Below, in pieces: positions 23,483 through 28,461 of a stretch of 28,461 nucleotides of DNA. Within the stretch, counting starts at the first letter, position 1. The number at the start of each line of letters is the position of its first letter. The DNA is from Bacteroidota bacterium (GTDB lineage Bacteria; Bacteroidota; Bacteroidia; Flavobacteriales; Flavobacteriaceae). The position numbers and the translations under genes are program-made. The DNA is taken from assembly GCA_023437485.1 (NCBI GenBank), contig JAEZGB010000150.1:1-28461 (forward strand). Reading direction: 5' to 3'. The notes under the pieces are model-generated. The model was given only the letters and a program-made list of their open reading frames with translations, did not search any database and was not told the origin of the DNA.

Positions 23483-24394
23483 TTAATAGATCGCAACCCT
23501 GATCTCCCCCGAGGCGTCCAGCCACGCACGGTGCATCCGCTCGCTGTTGAACGACATCCCGATCGCACCATCGGCCCCAACGCCAATCAGGCCAACGTCG
23601 CCCGAAATATCGGCGTTGCGCTCATTAATGACCCAATCGCATGCCGTTTGCATATCCATTTTCAAATAATCCACGGCCATTGCCACCGATGAGGCGATGG
23701 TACGGTTGATCAATATTTCACCGTCGCCCGTTCCCGAAACCGCGCATACACCGTTTTGTGCGTAACAACCCGCCCCAATAATGCTGCTGTCGCCAATCCG
23801 GCCTGCAAGGCTGTTTTCGGTTCCGCCGGTCGATGTTCCCGCGGCGAGGTTGCCGTTTGAATCCATGGCGACGGCCCCAACGGTTCCATGAATGCGTTTG
23901 CGAAGCACATCCTGAAGTTTTTCATGGTCACGGGCCTTGATAAAAGCTTCCACCTGATGATCGGTCACAAAATACGATTCGGGTTCGAGTTCCACGTTTT
24001 CGTGTTTGGCAAATTCAAGCGCGCCTTTTGACGAGAGAAACACTTGTGAAGTATTGTCCATAATGTAACGCGCCAGTGAGATGGGGTTTCGCACATTTTT
24101 GACCATCGAAACAGCGCCCGATACGCGCTTGCGCCCACACATGATCGAAGCATCCATTTCGATTTCGCCTTTGTTGTTAAGCGCCGATCCGCGCCCGGAA
24201 TTGAAAAGGGGATTGTCCTCGAGGTTGCGGATCGCATTTTCTACAGCGGTAAGCGCCGTACCGCCATCGCGCAGGATTTTCAGACCCGTTTCCATGGCGG
24301 AGCGCATTCCGCTCTCGATTTCCTGACGGTTCTTTTTGATGAAATCTGAATCCTTCCCCGCGCCACCGTGCACCAGGAGTGAATATTTTTTCAT
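23483..24394 (-). CDS. Isoaspartyl peptidase / plant-type L-asparaginase (Ntn hydrolase)
   Basis: This 303-residue precursor cleaves itself before the catalytic threonine T171 (RIHGTVGAVAMD) into alpha and beta chains. It removes isoaspartyl dipeptides and can hydrolyse asparagine. Support comes from LLVHGGAGKDS at the start, DNPLFNSGRGSALNNKGEIEMDASIM, and GTSTGGTENSLAGRIGDSSIIGAGCYA and SGTGDGE after the cleavage site. No signal peptide is present, so it is cytoplasmic. The usual family sequence TSTGG-x-x-x-K is here TSTGGTENS, a small deviation near the active site. It follows alkB on the same strand after 53 bases. Confidence 0.93.
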   Translation of the reverse strand: MKKYSLLVHGGAGKDSDFIKKNRQEIESGMRSAMETGLKILRDGGTALTAVENAIRNLEDNPLFNSGRGSALNNKGEIEMDASIMCGRKRVSGAVSMVKNVRNPISLARYIMDNTSQVFLSSKGALEFAKHENVELEPESYFVTDHQVEAFIKARDHEKLQDVLRKRIHGTVGAVAMDSNGNLAAGTSTGGTENSLAGRIGDSSIIGAGCYAQNGVCAVSGTGDGEILINRTIASSVAMAVDYLKMDMQTACDWVINERNADISGDVGLIGVGADGAIGMSFNSERMHRAWLDASGEIRVAIY

Positions 24395-24447
24395 AAAACT
24401 TTTTGCTTAAAATTATGTATCGGCGGCGGCGCAAATCGTTAACGCTA

Positions 24448-25026
24448 TTATAAATTGGGGAAAATGGTGCGGAAAGTCAGATTGATGCGCGGTTGTTTGG
24501 CTTTCGCCGACGCAGGAAGGGCGTGCTTCCAATGCAGTTGAACACCGGGGCCCATGACCAGCAGGCTTCCGCTCTCCAGTTCAATTGACACTGTTTCGCC
24601 TGTGTCATTATGCCTGAAACTAAATTTTCGGGTTGCTCCGAGGCTGATTGATGCAATCATCGGGTCTTTTCCGAGCGATCGCTCATTATCGGCATGCCAC
24701 CCCATGGCATCTCTCCCGTCAGCATATAAATTGGCCAGGCAGGAATTGAATTGTGTGGCACAGGCCACCTCGGCGACGTCTTTGATTTTCACCAATGTAT
24801 CATTCCACGGCTGGGGCTTTTTTAACATTCCCGAATAGGAGTAATTGACGCCAGGATCACCATGCGAGCTAACCATTCTCCGCATGGTAATTTCCTTTCC
24901 AAACATCTTTAATTTCTCATGCTCCCACGGAATCTCCTGCAACAGCCGGTTGAATGCCTGGTCCGGGTTTGTAATTAATCCGGGGTAGTAATAAACGATA
25001 CCCTCAAATGGAAGAAGATTTTTCAT
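24448..25026 (-). CDS. alkB: AlkB-like 2-oxoglutarate-dependent dioxygenase (alkylation repair)
   Basis: This 192-residue Fe(II)/2OG enzyme most likely demethylates 1-methyladenine and 3-methylcytosine in DNA or RNA. The iron ligands are H111 and D113 (MGWHADNERSLG) and H168 (LHWKHALP). R180 and R186 (PRINLTFR) bind 2-oxoglutarate and help position the base. GVNYSYSGMLKKPQPW and FNSCLANLYADGRD are typical of the ALKBH2/3-like bacterial group. All catalytic residues are intact. The gene is divergent from the small ORF at 25095 (68 bases between) and precedes the isoaspartyl peptidase. Confidence 0.93.
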   Translation of the reverse strand: MKNLLPFEGIVYYYPGLITNPDQAFNRLLQEIPWEHEKLKMFGKEITMRRMVSSHGDPGVNYSYSGMLKKPQPWNDTLVKIKDVAEVACATQFNSCLANLYADGRDAMGWHADNERSLGKDPMIASISLGATRKFSFRHNDTGETVSIELESGSLLVMGPGVQLHWKHALPASAKAKQPRINLTFRTIFPNL

Positions 25027-25094
25027 GTAAAAGAATAGCTAATTAACTTGATATTCCAGCAGAATCGGGGTAATTTGAATAAAAACCTAAAAGC

Positions 25095-25343
25095 ATGGAA
25101 GATAAAAACCGCAGCGATGAGATCGGCCGGGAAGGCGACTATCGCAAGATGACGAACGACATGGAAGAACAACAAAGCGAACAACAGGGTGCCATTTCAC
25201 CCCCGGGGGAAGACCTGATAAGTAAAGGCTTGGAGGATAAGCACCATCAGCAACACGGAAACCGCAAGTACCAAGCCTTTAAAAACCATTCATCGGCGAG
25301 GGACCAGCCGGGTACAATAACCGGAACAACGCCAAACCCGTAA
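25095..25343 (+). CDS. Small hydrophilic protein, paralogue of the ORF at 23264
   Basis: This is an 82-residue ORF of unknown function. It starts MEDKNRSDEIGREGDYRKMT, has a Gln/Glu-rich middle (MEEQQSEQQGA) and a His-rich basic end (DKHHQQHGNRKYQAF) followed by KNHSSARDQPGTIT. The end aligns with the other small ORF: HH, HG, an aromatic, F-x-NHSSA-x-D-x-P-x-TIT. The protein is predicted to be disordered and cytoplasmic. A near -7 element (TAATTTG) lies about 20-25 bases upstream. It has its own strong terminator, shared with clpC. Confidence 0.72.
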   Translation: MEDKNRSDEIGREGDYRKMTNDMEEQQSEQQGAISPPGEDLISKGLEDKHHQQHGNRKYQAFKNHSSARDQPGTITGTTPNP

Positions 25344-25347
25344 AAGT

Positions 25348-25372
25348 AAAAAGCCTCTTTCGAGGCTTTTTT
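25348..25372. terminator. Bidirectional terminator between the small ORF and clpC
   Basis: AAAAAGCCTC and GAGGCTTTTT form a perfect 10-bp stem around TTTC. It begins 5 bases after the small-ORF stop and touches the clpC stop codon. The stem core equals that at 9440-9459. Confidence 0.88.
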
Positions 25373-27918
25373 CAGGTAGTGGGCTCCTGTGATTTCTGTA
25401 CCGTTACGGTGAGTTCTTCACTAGTATCGCTTTCCAGGTCCATATGGATTTCATCGCCGGGACCGATCTTGGAAACAATTATTTCCTCGGCCAGCGCATC
25501 TTCAACATACTTCTGGATCGCGCGTTTAAGGGGTCGGGCGCCAAACTGCTTGTCAAATCCTTTTTCGGCAATAAACGCCTTGGCTTTATCAGACAGGGTA
25601 AGTTTGTAACCCAAGTCGGCAATCCGCGCGTACAATTTTTTAAGTTCAATTTCGATGATAAGGTCAATGTGCTCTTTTTCAAGTGCATTGAACACAATTA
25701 CATCATCAATCCGATTAAGAAACTCTGGTGCAAACGCTTTTTTAAGCGCGTTCTCAATGATGCTTTTGGCGTTTTCATCGGCCGAGGCAGCCCTCGCAGC
25801 TGTGCCAAAACCGACGCCCTGGCCAAAATCCTTAAGCTGGCGCGCGCCAACATTTGATGTCATGATGATGATCGTATTTTTGAAATCGATTTTGCGGCCC
25901 AGGCTGTCAGTCAAAAAACCGTCATCCAATACCTGAAGCATCATATTGAATACATCAGGGTGGGCTTTCTCAATTTCATCAAGAAGCACTACGCAATATG
26001 GCTTGCGGCGCACTTTTTCAGTTAGCTGGCCGCCTTCTTCATAACCCACATATCCGGGGGGCGCTCCGACCAGGCGGGAAATCGCGAATTTTTCCATGTA
26101 TTCGCTCATGTCGATGCGGATCAGCGCGTCTTCGGAATCAAACAGCTCCTTTGCCAATACCTTGGCAAGTTGGGTTTTACCAACACCGGTCTGGCCTAGG
26201 AAGATAAATGAACCGATAGGCCTGTTCGGGTCCTTGAGCCCGGCGCGATTTCGCTGGATGGAACGCGCGATCTTCAGTACAGCCTCTCGTTGGCCAATAA
26301 CCTTATTTTCAATCAATTCGGGTAATTTGGCTAATTTATTGCTTTCAGTTTGCGCAATCCGGTTCACCGGAATCCCTGACATCATTGACACCACGTCGGC
26401 CACGTTGTCCTCGGTAACCTGGATACGGTTGTTCTTGGAATCTTCTTCCCACTGCTCCTGGGCAAGCGCCAGGTCTTTTTCAAGGCGCTTCTCATCATCG
26501 CGAAGCTTGGCCGCCTCCTCGTACTTCTGCTTTTTGACCACCGAATTCTTGAGTTCGCGCACCTCTTCCAATTGACGCTCCAGGTCGAGAATCTGTTTTG
26601 GAACGTCGATGTTGGTGATATGCACGCGCGAACCGGCCTCGTCAAGGGCGTCGATCGCCTTGTCCGGAAGAAAACGATCGCTCATGTAGCGGTTGGTCAA
26701 TTTGACACATGCCTCAATGGCCTCGTCAGTATAGGTCACATTGTGGTGGTCTTCGTATTTGTTCTTGATGTTGTTGAGAATCGTAATGGTTTCTTCAACC
26801 GATGTCGGCTCGACGATCACCTTTTGGAAACGCCGTTCAAGCGCCCCGTCTTTTTCAATATACTGACGGTATTCATCAAGTGTAGTGGCGCCAATGCATT
26901 GTATCTCGCCACGCGCCAAGGCTGGCTTGAACATGTTTGACGCATCCAGGGAACCCGTCGCGCCACCCGCACCCACGATAGTGTGGATCTCATCGATAAA
27001 CAGGATGATGTCGTCATTTTTTTCGAGTTCGTTCATCACCGCTTTCATTCGTTCCTCAAACTGCCCGCGATATTTGGTACCCGCCACAAGGCTTGCGAGG
27101 TCCAGGGTAACGACGCGCTTGTTGAACAGGATTCTCGAGACTTTCTTTTGGATGATCCGAAGCGCAAGGCCTTCGGCTATAGCCGATTTTCCCACGCCGG
27201 GCTCACCGATAAGCAACGGATTGTTCTTTTTGCGGCGGCTCAGGATCTGCGACACGCGCTCGATTTCCTTTTCACGCCCCACCACGGGATCCAGCTTTCC
27301 ATCCTCGGCCATCTCGGTCAGGTCACGCCCAAAGTTATCCAGTACCGGGGTCTTGGATTTCTTGTTTGACTTATTGGCAGGATTGTTAAAGCTGCTTTCC
27401 TTCAGACTGTCATCTTGTCCGGAATCATCGTTGTATGATTCGCTGCGCGGAAGGTTTTCCAGGAATTCTTCGTCGTTGTTGCTCATGTTGAGAAATTGTT
27501 CTTTCGCCGTATCGTAATCAATTTTAAGTTTATTCAACAGCTTGGTTGTGGGATCGTTTTCATTGCGCAGGATGCAGAGTAAAAGATGTGCCGTGGAAAT
27601 GGAGTTGCTCTGGAAAACCTTGGCTTCCAGGAACGTTGTTTTGAGTGCGCGCTCTGCCTGCCGCGTAAGGTGCAGGTTCTTTTTTTCGTTGCTGATATCG
27701 GCATTGGGGTTGGCAGGGCTGAGTATCTCCACCTTGCGCCGCAAATGGTCCAGGTCAATTGATAAATTATTCAAAATACCAATGGCTTTCCCGTTTCCGT
27801 CCCGCAAAATACCCAGCATAAGGTGTTCAGTACCTATAAAATCATGACCGAGGCGCAGCGCCTCTTCCTTGCTGTAGGTAATGACATCCTTGACTCTTGG
27901 GGAAAAATTGTCGTCCAT
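25372..27918 (-). CDS. clpC: ATP-dependent Clp protease ATP-binding subunit ClpC
   Basis: This 848-residue Hsp100 unfoldase feeds substrates to ClpP. The Clp N double repeat (about 1-145) is followed by a polar linker rich in Asn, Asp and Ser (about 146-190). AAA+ domain 1 has Walker A GEPGVGKS at 238-245 and Walker B ILFIDEIHT. The middle domain carries a UVR motif (KKQKYEEAAKLRDDEK, about residues 465-480). AAA+ domain 2 has Walker A GQTGVGKT near 574 and VVLLDEIEKAHPDV. The C-terminal D2-small domain ends in a short acidic tail. The UVR motif and short middle domain separate it from ClpB and ClpA. It is divergent from gyrA, and no mcsAB/ctsR operon is present. Confidence 0.96.
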   Translation of the reverse strand: MDDNFSPRVKDVITYSKEEALRLGHDFIGTEHLMLGILRDGNGKAIGILNNLSIDLDHLRRKVEILSPANPNADISNEKKNLHLTRQAERALKTTFLEAKVFQSNSISTAHLLLCILRNENDPTTKLLNKLKIDYDTAKEQFLNMSNNDEEFLENLPRSESYNDDSGQDDSLKESSFNNPANKSNKKSKTPVLDNFGRDLTEMAEDGKLDPVVGREKEIERVSQILSRRKKNNPLLIGEPGVGKSAIAEGLALRIIQKKVSRILFNKRVVTLDLASLVAGTKYRGQFEERMKAVMNELEKNDDIILFIDEIHTIVGAGGATGSLDASNMFKPALARGEIQCIGATTLDEYRQYIEKDGALERRFQKVIVEPTSVEETITILNNIKNKYEDHHNVTYTDEAIEACVKLTNRYMSDRFLPDKAIDALDEAGSRVHITNIDVPKQILDLERQLEEVRELKNSVVKKQKYEEAAKLRDDEKRLEKDLALAQEQWEEDSKNNRIQVTEDNVADVVSMMSGIPVNRIAQTESNKLAKLPELIENKVIGQREAVLKIARSIQRNRAGLKDPNRPIGSFIFLGQTGVGKTQLAKVLAKELFDSEDALIRIDMSEYMEKFAISRLVGAPPGYVGYEEGGQLTEKVRRKPYCVVLLDEIEKAHPDVFNMMLQVLDDGFLTDSLGRKIDFKNTIIIMTSNVGARQLKDFGQGVGFGTAARAASADENAKSIIENALKKAFAPEFLNRIDDVIVFNALEKEHIDLIIEIELKKLYARIADLGYKLTLSDKAKAFIAEKGFDKQFGARPLKRAIQKYVEDALAEEIIVSKIGPGDEIHMDLESDTSEELTVTVQKSQEPTT

Positions 27919-27981
27919 AATGGTAGGATAGTTTTTGTAATGTGCGAAGGAGGTTTCAAAAACTGTACCCTCACAAACTAC

Positions 27982-28047
27982 TGACAGCTAATTGACAAAA
28001 AAAACGCTATAAATGAAATCACTTTAGCAATAATTTATCAACTGACA
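27982..28047. promoter_or_regulatory. Three TGACA direct repeats upstream of clpC
   Basis: TGACA occurs at 27982-27986, 27993-27997 and 28043-28047 on the plus strand of the clpC-gyrA divergent region. The first two are 11 bases apart, about one helical turn, which would suit a regulator binding one face. No clear TAnnTTTG promoter could be fixed for either gene. Confidence 0.25.
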
Positions 28048-28174
28048 AAGGCGCCCGGTTTGTTAATAAATCCTGTTTAAAAAAGCCCGGCTAAATACCC
28101 AAAAAACCGCTGTAAAGGTTATATTAGCGGGATTTTTTTTACCAAACATAATATTATAAATACAAATACTCATT

Positions 28175-28461
28175 ATGGCTGACGGCGATAGGTTGATTCC
28201 GATCAATATTGAGGATGAAATGAAATCGGCTTACATCGATTACTCGATGTCGGTAATTGTTTCCCGGGCGCTCCCTGATGTGCGCGACGGGCTCAAACCG
28301 GTCCACCGCCGGGTACTTTACGGAATGTATGAACTCGGGGTGCTTTCAAACCGGGCACACAAAAAGTCGGCGAGAATCGTAGGGGAGGTACTCGGTAAGT
28401 ACCATCCGCACGGCGATTCATCGGTTTACGACGCGATGGTGCGAATGGCCCAGGAATGGAG
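28175..28461 (+). CDS. gyrA: DNA gyrase subunit A, N-terminal part (cut by window end)
   Basis: The open frame from ATG 28175 runs off the window after 95 full codons. MKSAYIDYSMSVIVSRALPDVRDGLKPVHRRVLYGM and HPHGDSSVYDAMVRMAQ-type sequence identify GyrA, the breakage-reunion subunit that introduces negative supercoils with GyrB. In the quinolone-resistance region the residues equivalent to E. coli S83 and D87 are Ser and Asp, the susceptible form. The catalytic Tyr lies beyond the window. The leader holds a hairpin and T-tract at 28107-28140. Confidence 0.95.
   Translation, partial: MADGDRLIPINIEDEMKSAYIDYSMSVIVSRALPDVRDGLKPVHRRVLYGMYELGVLSNRAHKKSARIVGEVLGKYHPHGDSSVYDAMVRMAQEW

Noticed and set aside
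27992..28012. TTGACA followed by TATAAA as a sigma-70 promoter near clpC
   Set aside because: The spacing is far shorter than 17 bases, and Bacteroidota use a different consensus.

Overview
The window looks like chromosomal DNA of a Flavobacteriaceae member (Bacteroidota), probably Flavobacterium or a close relative, with a fairly high GC content (about 50 percent by eye). The evidence is a type IX secretion (gliding-motility-associated) C-terminal domain, a one-chain E1 alpha/beta dehydrogenase, a Bacteroidota-type TamB, Bacteroidota-type promoters (TTG, about 21 nt, TAnnTTTG) and generally weak Shine-Dalgarno signals. Most of it is housekeeping. I saw no rRNA, tRNA, insertion sequence, prophage or CRISPR array.

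Layout. Positions 1-4057 are minus-strand: nucleoside phosphorylase, a possible 21-codon leader ORF with a hairpin, a substrate-binding-protein-like gene, and the start of a membrane protein that overlaps it; then a SUI1/YciH-type factor and an isopenicillin N synthase-like oxygenase. A 438-bp gene-free stretch (2252-2689) holds two diverged copies of an element. The outer copy still carries the last six codons and stop of the SUI1 gene. Positions 4358-9440 are plus-strand: the E1 fusion and a 995-residue secreted protein with eight Ig-like repeats. Positions 9460-12217 are minus-strand: a small acidic ORF, then a compact operon tsaD-rsmE-DUF4159 with overlapping genes, a candidate promoter and a terminator. 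Positions 12379-18736 are plus-strand: tamB and a glycoside hydrolase family 2 enzyme. Positions 18893-20695 are minus-strand: gcvT-yebC. Then come nnrD and hutH (plus), isoaspartyl peptidase and alkB (minus), two small related ORFs (plus) between them, clpC (minus) and the start of gyrA (plus, cut by the window end).

The genes do not form one pathway. Themes are translation and RNA modification (SUI1, RsmE, TsaD), one-carbon and amino-acid catabolism (GcvT, HutH, isoaspartyl peptidase, branched-chain or related 2-oxoacid E1), envelope and secretion (TamB, T9SS cargo), repair and proteostasis (AlkB, NnrD, ClpC). Convergent genes are packed tightly and often share one bidirectional terminator, two of them with the same AAAGCCTC/GAGGCTTT stem. 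The least explained items are the duplicated SUI1-tail element with its 7-bp repeats, the leader-ORF/hairpin at 1204-1294, the pair of small proteins sharing a C-terminal NHSSA motif, and the missing AUG start of tamB.
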